Positions 55,501 through 63,948 of a stretch of DNA of 64,000 nt are shown here, in pieces. How positions within the stretch are numbered: the stretch's first letter is position 1; the number at the start of each line of letters is the position of its first letter. A model generated the notes under the pieces. It made no database searches and was not told where the DNA came from. It saw only the letters and a program-made list of their open reading frames with translations. Source of the DNA: CAIMWS01 sp964409245 (GTDB taxonomy: Bacteria > Verrucomicrobiota > Verrucomicrobiia > Limisphaerales > UBA1319); assembly GCA_964409245.1 (NCBI GenBank), contig CAYPCQ010000029.1, forward strand, positions 15,526-79,525, read 5' to 3'. The position numbers were made by a program, and so were the translations under genes.

Positions 55501-58500
55501 TCGTGCAGGGCCTGTTCCGCCTGTTTGCGCCCGGTGATGTCCAAAACCGTGGCCCGGGTTTTCAGGAACCGGCCCTGGGCATCCCGGAGGGCGGTGGCGG
55601 TCACCAGGACGGTTAACGGCGGGCCATCCCGGCGGCAAAGTTCCCACTCCGCGGTTTCCAGGGCGCCCCGGGCGGCGAACCCGGGGAAGGCCTGGCCGAA
55701 CCGTTCCGCGCTCCCGGGGGGCATCAGGGAGGCGTAGCGCAGGCGGCCTTCCACCTCCTCCCGGGTGCGGCCCAGCCACCGCAGCTCAGTGTCGTTCATC
55801 TGCAGCACCAGGCCATCCGGCCCCAGCGAGTGATACCCGCACGGGGCCTGGTGATACAGGTCCAGGGCCTCGGCCGTGCGCTCCCGCACGCGCTCCTCCA
55901 GCCGCTGGTTCAGCTCCTGCAGGGCCTTTTCCGCCCGCACGCGCTGGGTGACATCCCGCAGCACACCCTCGTGCCAGAGGACGTTTCCCTGGCCATCCAG
56001 CACGTGGCGCCCATGGTCCTCCACCCAGATTTCGGATCCATCCTTTTTGCGCAGGCGGAAGATGGACATCTCGGATTGCTTTTCCTCCCGGGCCGCGCTC
56101 TCCCGGTCTTGCTCGGCAAAATAGAGCTGCGACTTGATGTCGATGGCCATCAGCTCCGCCTTGCTGTCATAGCCGAGGATGCTGACCATCGCGGCGTTGA
56201 CCTCGAGGAACCGCCCGGCATGGGTGCTGCGGTAAACCCCATCCGGCAGCGTTTCAATGAACTGCCGGTGCGTCTGCTCGCTGGCGCGCAAAGCCTCCCG
56301 GTCACGGGCGGCGGCGAGGTGCCACCCGAGCAGGTTGGCCGCATTCCGCAGCAAGGACTCGTCGAGGTCGTCGAAGCGGTGGCTCGTGGTGCAGTCGCCA
56401 AAGCCCAGGAACCCCCAAAACTGGCCGCCGGCGAAGATGGGCAGGATCAGGAAATCCTGGACTCCCTGGGCCTCCATGAGCTTCCGCTCCCCGGGGGGCA
56501 GGCGGCTGACCGGCCCGCGGCCGGGCTCCCGGTTGAGGAACCGCTGGAGCAGCAGGCCGGAGGGGGAGGCCTCGCGATAGGGGAGATCCTGCCACCATGG
56601 CTGGCCCAGGGCCGCCGCCAGGCCCTCCCGGGCAACCTCCCGGATCTGGGTCATGCACAAGCCGCGTTCGGGATCGTCGTGGTTCTCGAAAAGGCAGGCC
56701 CGATCCATGCCGGAGGCCCGCAGCAGGAGGCCCAAGATTTCGTCCAGCACCGCGGCCACCGCCGGCGCTTCCCGGAGGCGGGCGGAGAGGGCGGAGAGGG
56801 CGCGCTCATAGCGCAGGCGTTTTTCCAGGGCGGCTTCGGCGGCGGCCCGCGCCACGCGGGCGCGGAGCGTCGCAATCCCGAAGGCCAGGTCGTCCGCCAG
56901 CTCGGTCAGCAAGGCCACCTCGCGCCCGTCAAAGCCTTCCGGCGAGGCCGCATAGACCATGAGGGCCCCCAGCAGCTCCTCCTGGTGCGCGAGCGGCAGG
57001 GCGGCCGAAGAGGCGTAGCCACGGGCCAGGGCCGCCTGGCGCCAGGGGGCAAAGGTGGGGTCGGTGGCGACATTGCGGGTGACCACCGGCTGCCGGGTGC
57101 GGAGGCAGGCGCCCGTGGGACCGCGGCCGCGCTCCGTGTCCGCCCAGGTGATGTCCAGCCCCGCCAGGTAGCCCCCGTCGCCGCCCGCTTTGGCCACCAG
57201 CCGCACGCTTTTGGCTTCATCCGCCAGGGGGCAGCCGACCCAGGCCAGCCGGTAGCCGCCCTCCTCCACCAGGAGGCGGCACACCTGCTCCATGAACTCC
57301 CCTTCCTCGAGGGCGTGGACCAGCGCGCGGTTGCAGGCGCTCCGGGCGCGCAGGGCGCGGTTCAGCTGCTGCCGCTCGGCCTCCGCCTTTTGGCGCTCGG
57401 TGATGTCGCGGGAGACCCCCTGGATGTGCGTCACGCGGCCCGCCGGGTCGGTCACCAGGGTGGTCACCGCCTCCGCCGGGAAGGTGGTGCCATCCCGCCG
57501 GGTGTGGACCATTTCCGTGGTGCGGATCCGGGCGGATTCATCCCCGGCCTCCAAGGCCTGGATGCGCGGCCCCAGCCGCCCGGTGACCAGGCGATGGGAC
57601 TCCGGGGTCAGGGTTTCGGCAAAAGACTGCCGCAGGGTTTCCGCGGCGGTATAGCCCCGGAGCCGCTCCACGACCGGGCTGACAAACTCGAATTGTTGCG
57701 AGGCGAGGTTGTAGAGCCAGATCACGTCGCTGCTGCTTTCCGCCACCAGCCGGTAGCGGCGCTCGCTTTCCAGCAGCCGGCCCTCCGCCAGCCTGTGCTC
57801 GGTGATATCCCGGGCGATGCCCACCAGGCCCTGCGGCGCGCCCTGGGCATCCCACAGGGCGGACATCCAGATTTCATACCACCGCGGCTCCCCGCCCGCG
57901 GGGGTGGCGCTGATTTCCCGCTGGTAGGGCCGCCGTTGGGCGAGCAGCGCCTGCTCTTCCCCGGCCCACTGCCGGGCCACCTCCGCCGGCAGGAAATCCC
58001 CGGCGGTGTGGCCGAGGGCGGTGGCGGGCGGCACGCCAAAAAAACGGCACCAGGGGGCATTCACCGCCTGGTAGCGGCCCGCGGCGTCCTTGAGCCAGGC
58101 CGGATCCGGCAGGTTGTCCAGCAGCGATTGCAGCTGGCTGCGGCTGGCCTGCAGATCCGCCTCCATCCGGCGCCGGTGGGTGATGTCATGGACAAAGGAG
58201 TAAATCCCGCCGATGGCCTCCGGGGCGGCGGTGGCCGCCACCTCCAGGTCGATTTCCGTGCCGTCCTTGCGGCGCCAGCGGGAGACGAAACGATGCTGGC
58301 CGCGCGCGTTGAGTTCCGCCAGCCACCGGATCGACTCAGCCGCCGAGCAGCCCACCTTCAGCTGGTGGAGGCTCAAACCCAGCAGTTCCGCACGCGAATA
58401 CCCGGTCATGGCCTCCAGCGCCTGGTTGGCCTCGCGCACCCGGCCATCCAGCCCAAGCAGGACAAAGCCATCCAGGGAAGTGGCCAGGGCCGTGAGCAGA

Positions 58501-59099
58501 ACCTCCCGGCTCCGCCGGCGCTCGCGCTGGAGGTGGATGAGGCTGCCCAGCAGCAGGGTGCAGACCACCTGGGTGAGGAACAGGCTCCGGCCGGTGGAGC
58601 GGAACAGCGCTTCCCCGGTGGCCGCCTCCCCGATCCAGCGGAGCGAAAGCGCCTCCACGCAGCCCACGCCGAGGCCGCATAGCGCCAGCAGGGAGAGCTG
58701 GCCGGCCCAGCCCTTCTGCCGCCCCTGCCAAACCCAGGCCAGCCCGGCGGCCACCAGGAAATCCAGGCCGATGCCGGCGCCCCCGGCCCACATGCCGGCG
58801 CCCCCGATGGCCAGCCGGCTGAGGGTGGCGATCACCGCGGCGGCCGCCCCCACGGGCCATCCCCCGGCGATGGTGGCCACCGCCAGCACGGCCCCGCGGG
58901 CGTCGATGATCACCCCCGCGCTGATCTCATGCCCAAACTGGATGCAGCCCGCCGCCATCAGGCCGAAGGTGAGCGAAAAAAGCAGCCTATCCCACCCCCG
59001 GCTCGTCCGGCCCAGGCGCGCATGCACCTGGTCCGCCACCAGGAAGACCCCAAAGGCCATCGCCGTGACCCCGGCGATAAAAATCAAATGTTCAATCAT
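52542..59099 (-). CDS. Giant 5TM-LYT hybrid histidine kinase with nine PAS and two GAF domains
   Basis: The ATG at 59099 gives 2185 aa (a GTG at 59111 adds four; numbers here use the GTG). It is the first gene of the four-kinase operon. Residues about 1-195 form a 5TM-LYT membrane sensor, recognised by SAGVIIDARGAVLAVATIAGG and GGAGMWAGGAGI. Then follow PAS1-3 (about 200-585), GAF1 (590-765), GAF2 (780-945), PAS4-9 (945-1710), HisKA (ANMSHEIRTPMNAI, H1736), ATPase (NLLGNAVKFT, DSGRGIAP, GGTGLGLAI), REC (VLVVDDRPENCDLLERL, LVLLDLRMPGMDG) and a helical tail ending FDYRTLQKML. LytS-type sensors respond to small molecules or membrane state. Input is not readable. PAS boundaries are estimates. Confidence 0.9.
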   Translation of the reverse strand: MIEHLIFIAGVTAMAFGVFLVADQVHARLGRTSRGWDRLLFSLTFGLMAAGCIQFGHEISAGVIIDARGAVLAVATIAGGWPVGAAAAVIATLSRLAIGGAGMWAGGAGIGLDFLVAAGLAWVWQGRQKGWAGQLSLLALCGLGVGCVEALSLRWIGEAATGEALFRSTGRSLFLTQVVCTLLLGSLIHLQRERRRSREVLLTALATSLDGFVLLGLDGRVREANQALEAMTGYSRAELLGLSLHQLKVGCSAAESIRWLAELNARGQHRFVSRWRRKDGTEIDLEVAATAAPEAIGGIYSFVHDITHRRRMEADLQASRSQLQSLLDNLPDPAWLKDAAGRYQAVNAPWCRFFGVPPATALGHTAGDFLPAEVARQWAGEEQALLAQRRPYQREISATPAGGEPRWYEIWMSALWDAQGAPQGLVGIARDITEHRLAEGRLLESERRYRLVAESSSDVIWLYNLASQQFEFVSPVVERLRGYTAAETLRQSFAETLTPESHRLVTGRLGPRIQALEAGDESARIRTTEMVHTRRDGTTFPAEAVTTLVTDPAGRVTHIQGVSRDITERQKAEAERQQLNRALRARSACNRALVHALEEGEFMEQVCRLLVEEGGYRLAWVGCPLADEAKSVRLVAKAGGDGGYLAGLDITWADTERGRGPTGACLRTRQPVVTRNVATDPTFAPWRQAALARGYASSAALPLAHQEELLGALMVYAASPEGFDGREVALLTELADDLAFGIATLRARVARAAAEAALEKRLRYERALSALSARLREAPAVAAVLDEILGLLLRASGMDRACLFENHDDPERGLCMTQIREVAREGLAAALGQPWWQDLPYREASPSGLLLQRFLNREPGRGPVSRLPPGERKLMEAQGVQDFLILPIFAGGQFWGFLGFGDCTTSHRFDDLDESLLRNAANLLGWHLAAARDREALRASEQTHRQFIETLPDGVYRSTHAGRFLEVNAAMVSILGYDSKAELMAIDIKSQLYFAEQDRESAAREEKQSEMSIFRLRKKDGSEIWVEDHGRHVLDGQGNVLWHEGVLRDVTQRVRAEKALQELNQRLEERVRERTAEALDLYHQAPCGYHSLGPDGLVLQMNDTELRWLGRTREEVEGRLRYASLMPPGSAERFGQAFPGFAARGALETAEWELCRRDGPPLTVLVTATALRDAQGRFLKTRATVLDITGRKQAEQALHEERQRLAGILEGTNVGTWEWNIQTGTVAINERWAQIKGFSLAELAPVTIGAVLKLVHPDDLPASNAVLEKHLRRELDYYEFEGRMRHKDGRWVWVWEHGKVMSWTADGQPLLMQGTQQDITTRKRLEAVLRESEEKFRVLFESSRDALVTTDLAGLCLDCNPAAVAMFGCVDQADLMALWPAGLCPARQPDGPESGPGFAEVIQRCLAEGSWFTEWWHRRKDGGVFPAEVAISVAEIHGRKVLQGTVRDISQRKEAEQELRASEAKFRQLVEMAPLPLTLTDSAGTVQLVNSQFTQLLGYTIADLPNLEAWWGQAYPDAAGRGLVRQQWEAEVERAAQGTGQVPPTEYRVAGRDGRVRAMLISGTVLKDGFLAAFLDITQLKEANETLRKLSQAVEFSPSMILITDLLGQVEYANPAWERVTGFRLAEVAGKKTSGLKSGAHSREFYSHLWSEITGGRIWRGEFCNRRKNGELYWEAAAIAPIHDAAGRISHFVAVKEDITERRKAEEELRLAKEAADAANRAKSTFLANMSHEIRTPMNAILGFAQLLHRDAELSPRHREQLATISRSGEHLMAIINDILEMARIESGRAALNPDTFDLHRLVEDLERLFSLRAEASQLGFQVERQGTVPRWILADETRLRQVLINLLGNAVKFTPAGGSVILRVSATEELDRTLRLHMEVEDSGRGIAPEDMPHLFQAFFQTQTGKQVAGGTGLGLAISREFVRLMGGDMTVASRLGAGSNFRFDVRVAPGDEAAARVGLAEAPRILHLAPGRAACRVLVVDDRPENCDLLERLLTQTGFEIRTAGGGVAALEIGRQWRPHLVLLDLRMPGMDGYEVARRLRAAQGQGVRILALSASVFPEDQQKALDAGADAFMAKPFQQAGLLERIKVLAGVEYVYENAGPAGSVAPAGPGPELPPAEEISRLPAALVAALRDAICRAAFDQMLELAEQVAALNAPLGRRVQKLVEQFDYRTLQKMLALPGS

Positions 59100-59111
59100 T
59101 GGAACGGACAC

Positions 59112-59507
59112 GCCGGTTCAAAAAAACGAACTTGACTTAAACTGGCATTTAAATAACAATCATAATACAGTTCCACCACCCGCATGGGCAGAATGATCCG
59201 CCCCTCGCAACTTGTGGAAAATCGTAATCAATGCAGCCGGTCCTCGCAAGCTGAATGTCCCGCTGCCGCCCCTATTTTGGCTGGTTGATTTGCCCCGGCC
59301 ACCCGCGGCAAGGACCGCACCAGCCATAGATCCAAACGGACCTGCCAGGCCTGCGCGCCGGCATTTTCCCGGGCCCGGGCCGGTTCAAGCAGGTGTTTTA
59401 ATGCGGGTGTTTTAATGCTTGTTAGAAGCCACCCAACGGGCCATGATCAGTTGCTGATTAAATTGGATGGCAGTCCCCATTAGGATGAGCAGGTTTGCCA
59501 GCACACC
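59112..59507 (+). other. Divergent spacer between the kinase operon and a REC-PAS-kinase gene
   Basis: This 396-bp gap is AT-rich near 59120-59165. TTGACT (59132-59137) with a 17-bp spacer and AACAAT (59155-59160) is a weak sigma70-like candidate on the + strand. Nothing coding or strongly structured is visible in the rest. It probably holds the promoters for both directions. Confidence 0.4.
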
Positions 59508-61607
59508 ATGAACACGCCGGATCCAGAACCGCTGCCGGACTTGGGGTCCGGGACCAGCAGCCAGTTTGCCCGGCCCGGCCGCGGTGGCGAGGTGGGCGGC
59601 GCCCCCCCGGCCACGCTGCCCCTGAGCGATTTGCTGCGGGCCACCCCGGTGCTGGTGGTGGACGACCTGGAGGAAATCCGGGAGGTCTTGTGCCAGCTGC
59701 TGGCCGAGTTCGGCTTGAAACAGATCCGGAAGGCGGCTTCGGGCCAGGAGGCGCTGGAGGTTCTGGATCAGGCGGAGGAGGTGGGCCTGGTGCTGCTGGA
59801 CCTCGTGATGCCCGGCATGCCCGGGCACGAGGTGGCGCGCCGCCTGAGCGCCCATCCCAAAACCCGGCTGATCCCCATCATCATCGTCACCGGCGGCACC
59901 TTGCGCCGCGACGAAGCCTTGATCCGCAGCTTCCAGTGCGGCGCCATGGATTTCCTCTCCAAGCCGGTGAATGAGGTGGAGCTTTTCCTGCGGGTCCGCT
60001 CCGCGCTGACGCTTTATCACGAGCGCCAGTCCAGCCTGCGCAAGACGCAGGCGCTCCTGGAGAGCCACCAGCGCTACGACCTGGCGGTGGCCGGCGTCAA
60101 GGATGGCATTTTCGACATCAATTACGAAACCGGCGGGGCCTATTATTCCCCGAACTGGAAAATGATGCTCGGGTATGGCGAAGCGGAAATCCCCGGCGAG
60201 CCGCGGATCTGGGAGGAATTGATCCATCCGGAGGACCGCGGGCGGGTGCTCCAAATCGTCCGCGAGCATTGGGAAAAGCACACTCCGTTTTACACCAGCG
60301 AACACCGCCTGCGCACCCGGTCCGGCGATTACCAGTGGGTTTGCTCGCGCGGGTGCACCGTCTGGGACGAGGACGGCCAGGTGGTCCGCATGGCCGGCTC
60401 CACCACCGATATCAGCGGGCGCCACGCCCTGGAGGCCCGGCTGCGCCAGGCCCGGCAGCTGGAAAGCCTCGGCCGGCTCGCCGCCGGGGTGGCCCACGAA
60501 TTCAACAACCTGCTCGCCACCATGGCCGGGCAGGCCAGCCTGCTGCGGCTCCGGCTGCGCCCGGATTCCGGGCTGCGGGAAAACGCGGACGTGATCGAGC
60601 AGACCGCCCTGCGGGCCGCGAATTTATGCAACAAGATGCTGGCCGCCTCCGGCGAGGGCTGTTACGCCGTCGAAAACGCCGATCTCAACCACCTCGCGGC
60701 GGAAGCCGTGGAGTTGCTGCGGCGCTCGCTCAGCCAGCAAGTCACCCTGGGCTCCCGGTTCCATCCCGTCCCTTTGTTCGTGCAGGCCGATCCCGCCCAG
60801 CTTCGCCAGCTGGTCGGCAACCTGCTCACCAATGCGGCGGAAGCCATCGGCGGCCAGCCCGGAACCATCGCCCTGCGCACCTCCCTGGCCCGCCCGCCCG
60901 CGGCCGGCCTCCCGGCCCCCTGGGCGGGCCTGGAAAACCAGGTTCCAGCCCCGGCCCCAGCGCAAGCCACTGAATATGCGCTTTTGGAGGTCGAGGACTC
61001 GGGCTGCGGCATGCCGCCGGACGTGCAGGAAAAAATCTTCGAGCCGTTTTTCTCCACCAAGGGAACCGGCCGCGGCCTGGGCCTGTCCGCCGTGCTGGGC
61101 ATCACCAAGGCGCACCAGGGCGCCCTGCAAGTGCACAGCGAGCCGGGCCAGGGCGCCCGCTTCAGCATCTGGCTCCCGTGCCGGCTGGCGGCCCCCGCTT
61201 CCGCTCCCGCCGCGGCGGCGGAGGGCTGGCAGAACTCCGGGACCATCCTGCTGGTGGAGGACGCGCCGGATGTCCGGGAAATGACCGCGCTGATGCTCCA
61301 GGAACTCGGCTTTGACGTAATCCAAGCCCAGGATGGCCTCCAGGGCGTGGAGCTGTTCCGCGAGCACCAGGAGCGGATCGCCCTCGTGATCATGGACTGG
61401 AACATGCCCCGCATGAACGGCGAAGAAGCGTTCCTGGCCATGCGCTCCATCCGCCCCAAGGCGCGCATCCTGATCGCCACCGGCTACAGCGAGCAGGAGG
61501 TCATCTTCCGCTTCCAGCGTTACGGCCTCCAACGCTTCCTCCACAAACCGTTCCGCTTCGCCGATTTGACCCGGGAAATCCAGGCCTGCCTGGCGGAGGA
61601 TATCTGA
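59508..61607 (+). CDS. REC-PAS-histidine kinase-REC hybrid protein (soluble)
   Basis: The 699-aa protein, transcribed divergently from the kinase operon, has no membrane segment. REC1 (about 47-170): VLVVDDLEE, D98 (VLLDLVMPGMPG), K152 (LSKPV). PAS domain at about 190-310, with IHPEDRGRVLQIVREHW. HisKA has the NtrB-like form (RLAAGVAHEFNNLLATM, H330), followed by an ATPase domain (GNLLTNAAEAI, DSGCGMPP, GTGRGLGLSAVLGI). C-terminal REC2 (about 580-699): ILLVEDAPD, IMDWNMPRMNG, LHKPF. It is a soluble relay that may take input from the membrane kinases encoded next door. No output domain is present. Confidence 0.9.
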   Translation: MNTPDPEPLPDLGSGTSSQFARPGRGGEVGGAPPATLPLSDLLRATPVLVVDDLEEIREVLCQLLAEFGLKQIRKAASGQEALEVLDQAEEVGLVLLDLVMPGMPGHEVARRLSAHPKTRLIPIIIVTGGTLRRDEALIRSFQCGAMDFLSKPVNEVELFLRVRSALTLYHERQSSLRKTQALLESHQRYDLAVAGVKDGIFDINYETGGAYYSPNWKMMLGYGEAEIPGEPRIWEELIHPEDRGRVLQIVREHWEKHTPFYTSEHRLRTRSGDYQWVCSRGCTVWDEDGQVVRMAGSTTDISGRHALEARLRQARQLESLGRLAAGVAHEFNNLLATMAGQASLLRLRLRPDSGLRENADVIEQTALRAANLCNKMLAASGEGCYAVENADLNHLAAEAVELLRRSLSQQVTLGSRFHPVPLFVQADPAQLRQLVGNLLTNAAEAIGGQPGTIALRTSLARPPAAGLPAPWAGLENQVPAPAPAQATEYALLEVEDSGCGMPPDVQEKIFEPFFSTKGTGRGLGLSAVLGITKAHQGALQVHSEPGQGARFSIWLPCRLAAPASAPAAAAEGWQNSGTILLVEDAPDVREMTALMLQELGFDVIQAQDGLQGVELFREHQERIALVIMDWNMPRMNGEEAFLAMRSIRPKARILIATGYSEQEVIFRFQRYGLQRFLHKPFRFADLTREIQACLAEDI

Positions 61608-61664
61608 AGCCACCCCGGCCTTGGCCCCCGGCGCGGGCTGGCAGGGGCGCCCTGCGGCCGGCCT

Positions 61665-63578
61665 TCATTTCCACTCGCTCAGCGGTTTGATCTCCACCAG
61701 GCCCGCCGCCTCCGGCGCGGGCGACAGGAGGATCGCCAGCCGCGTTTGCGCCGTCTTTTCCGGCAGCCGCACCCGGAGCTTGCTGACGCCCGGGGCTGGT
61801 TTTTGCGGCGGTGGCGGCGTCACCGGGGCACAGGTGAAGACGGCCTCCGGGGGCGCCAGGATTTCCGCCCGCAGCCGGCGCCCCCGCTGGGTGAGGATGG
61901 CCCGCCGGCCCTGCACCTCCACGGCCGCCCGGGTGTGCATCCCCCACTCCACCGCGACCGGTTTTTGGGTGGCGATCTCATCCTGCACCAGCAGCCGCCG
62001 GTGCTGGTCCAAGGCCGCCAGGCCGCGCCATACCCGCACCGCCCCGGCCGGGGCGTAGCCAGCCGTCAGGTCGGCGACCGCAAACGCCCGCTCCGCTCCG
62101 CCCTGGAAGGCCACGATCGAGGCGGCGGCCTTCGGATCCTGGTTCCCGCCCTCCAGCAGCAGGCAATTCTGGCCCTCGGTGCGCAGGCGGTAGTAGTCCC
62201 AGCGCTGCCTGCCGAAATAGCCGGGCAGGTTGTAATCGTCCGCCCCCAGCTCGATCGCCCAGCGCTCGCCCTGGGCATCCAGGATGAACGTGCCCAGATC
62301 CAGATTCGAATGGTTGGCCTGGTTGTCCCCCGCCTTGAAGCCCGCGTAAAAGGCCTCCTTCGCCAGCCAGTCCGACCGGAAAAAGACGATGTCCGCCGCC
62401 CGGAAATGCCGGTCCAGCGGCAGCCGCTGCAGATCCGCCTCCCCGCCTTGCGGATCGAAATAGGCCAGGTCCAGCGCCGAGGGCCGGGCGCCCGCCGCCC
62501 GCCGCGCGGCGGCGGCATACGCGGGATTTTGATACCGCCGGGCCAGCCAGAACAGGGAAGGCTCGGCGCCGGAATTCTCCCCCGCATCGGCGAAATTGAA
62601 AAACTGGCCGGCCGGCCCCGCGCCGTAGATGCGGAACACGCCCGCCTCCGCCATCCCGGGCAGATCCCCCAGGCCGAAGTCCGTGCCCAGGGCGCTTTGC
62701 AGCGACGCCAGCGCCACCACCGTGTAGCGGGTGGCGTAGCCCCAGTAGCCGGGCCCCTCGGCCCAGGCGCCATCCGGCGCATACGAGGCCAGCGCCTTGG
62801 GCAGGCTCCGCACCGCCGCCGCGGCCAGGCAGCCGGCCAGCTCCGGCTCCTCGTCCGCCACCGCCAGGGCGCCGGAGAGGATGCCCCCATTGCAGACGTT
62901 GTTCCAGTTGAAGGCGCTCACCACCCAGCTCCCGTTCCGCCGGTAGATCTTCTCCGCCTCCCGCAGCCCCCGGTCCACCAGCGCCCGCTTCACCAGCGCC
63001 CGGTCCGCCTCCGCCAGCCCGGCATAAAGCCAGTCGTAGGCAATGGCAAAGCCGTGCGTCATCTCCGCCACGTCCAGGAAATGCGAGGGATTCCAATCCG
63101 TGAAGGCCGCCACCGCGCGCAGCTCCCGCACGGCGCGGTCCAGCCATTTCCGCTCTCCGTCAAGCCGGTAAAGCAGGCCCAGGGTATGCATGCGGTTCAC
63201 CACCTGCCGGCTTTTGTCCAGCAGCCGCGGCCCGATCAACACCCGTTCCACGGGGGGCTGGCCCAGCATCCGCTCCCCGGCTTCCCGCACGGCGGCCAGG
63301 TATTTCCGGGCGTCCGCGTTCCCCTCCGCGTATTGGCGGATGCGCTCCAGGTCCGCCGGCAGTATCATCAGCCGGGGATGCTCCCGCCGCAGCGTTTTTA
63401 ATATTTCACCAGCCGGCGGGGCCTGGATCCCCGGCCCTGGGACGGCCTTGGGCGCCGCCGCCGGCATCGCTCCGGCCAGCCCCATCAGCAGCCAGCCGGC
63501 CAGCAGCACCGTTTTCCAGCTGCCATGAAGGTTTCCGCGCCTGGCCGCGTGGGCCAGCCTGTTCGTCGTCGTTGTCAT
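61665..63578 (-). CDS. Secreted heparinase II/III-like polysaccharide lyase
   Basis: The 637-aa product has an export signal (WKTVLLAGWLLMGLAGAMPAAA). An N-terminal alpha/alpha toroid (about 60-360) has FNWNNVCNGG (N226-N227) and EGPGYWGYATRY (Y278). The beta-sandwich half opens with FYAGFKAGDNQANHSNLDLGTFIL, whose H423 sits where heparinase II/III family lyases hold a catalytic or metal-binding His. These enzymes cleave uronic-acid-containing polysaccharides by beta-elimination. The chain ends in a proline-rich stretch and a short sandwich (VSKLRVRLPEKTAQTRLAILL). Substrate not readable; alginate-like or glycosaminoglycan-like glycans are possible. Convergent with the REC-PAS-kinase gene. 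Confidence 0.85.
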   Translation of the reverse strand: MTTTTNRLAHAARRGNLHGSWKTVLLAGWLLMGLAGAMPAAAPKAVPGPGIQAPPAGEILKTLRREHPRLMILPADLERIRQYAEGNADARKYLAAVREAGERMLGQPPVERVLIGPRLLDKSRQVVNRMHTLGLLYRLDGERKWLDRAVRELRAVAAFTDWNPSHFLDVAEMTHGFAIAYDWLYAGLAEADRALVKRALVDRGLREAEKIYRRNGSWVVSAFNWNNVCNGGILSGALAVADEEPELAGCLAAAAVRSLPKALASYAPDGAWAEGPGYWGYATRYTVVALASLQSALGTDFGLGDLPGMAEAGVFRIYGAGPAGQFFNFADAGENSGAEPSLFWLARRYQNPAYAAAARRAAGARPSALDLAYFDPQGGEADLQRLPLDRHFRAADIVFFRSDWLAKEAFYAGFKAGDNQANHSNLDLGTFILDAQGERWAIELGADDYNLPGYFGRQRWDYYRLRTEGQNCLLLEGGNQDPKAAASIVAFQGGAERAFAVADLTAGYAPAGAVRVWRGLAALDQHRRLLVQDEIATQKPVAVEWGMHTRAAVEVQGRRAILTQRGRRLRAEILAPPEAVFTCAPVTPPPPQKPAPGVSKLRVRLPEKTAQTRLAILLSPAPEAAGLVEIKPLSEWK

Positions 63579-63727
63579 AAGTCGCCTTCCGGGTTTGTAT
63601 TCACACCCATCCTAGAATCCGGCTGAACGATGACAAACCATTAATTGCCCCTTGCCCCGGGCTGCGACCGGTCCGGTGGCCTTCCCGCCCCCGTCCCGCC
63701 CAGCTTGAAAAAAAGCAAGCAGTGATT

Positions 63728-63835
63728 GCGCCGCAGATTCTTTGCCAAGACGAGGAGTGAGCCGCAAGTATCTCCTAAACGGATCTGCAAGTGGCGAACG
63801 GCGAAGGTCTGGCCCAGAAAGATCCCGCCAGCACG
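63728..63835. repeat. Intergenic element with imperfect terminal inverted repeats, copy 2
   Basis: This is the second copy of the element at 45175-45285, from GCGCCGCAGATTC to CAGCACGG, lying in the 370-bp spacer 63579-63948. It retains the TTGCCAAGACGAGG left arm, the GAGTGAGCCGCAAGTATCTC core and the GGTCTGGCCCAGAAAGATC right arm. Divergence from copy 1 suggests an old duplication. I see nothing else supported in this spacer apart from a possible TATACT (63936-63941) just before the next gene. Confidence 0.65.
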
Positions 63836-63948
63836 GTTATTCCTGAGTGGTCTCCCTCCGCAAATCAATCGCCATCGGGTTCCCAACGCCGCGCGCCAAA
63901 AGTAATTAAAATCTTCCACTCTGGCAACCGGATCCTATACTGCGCTCC

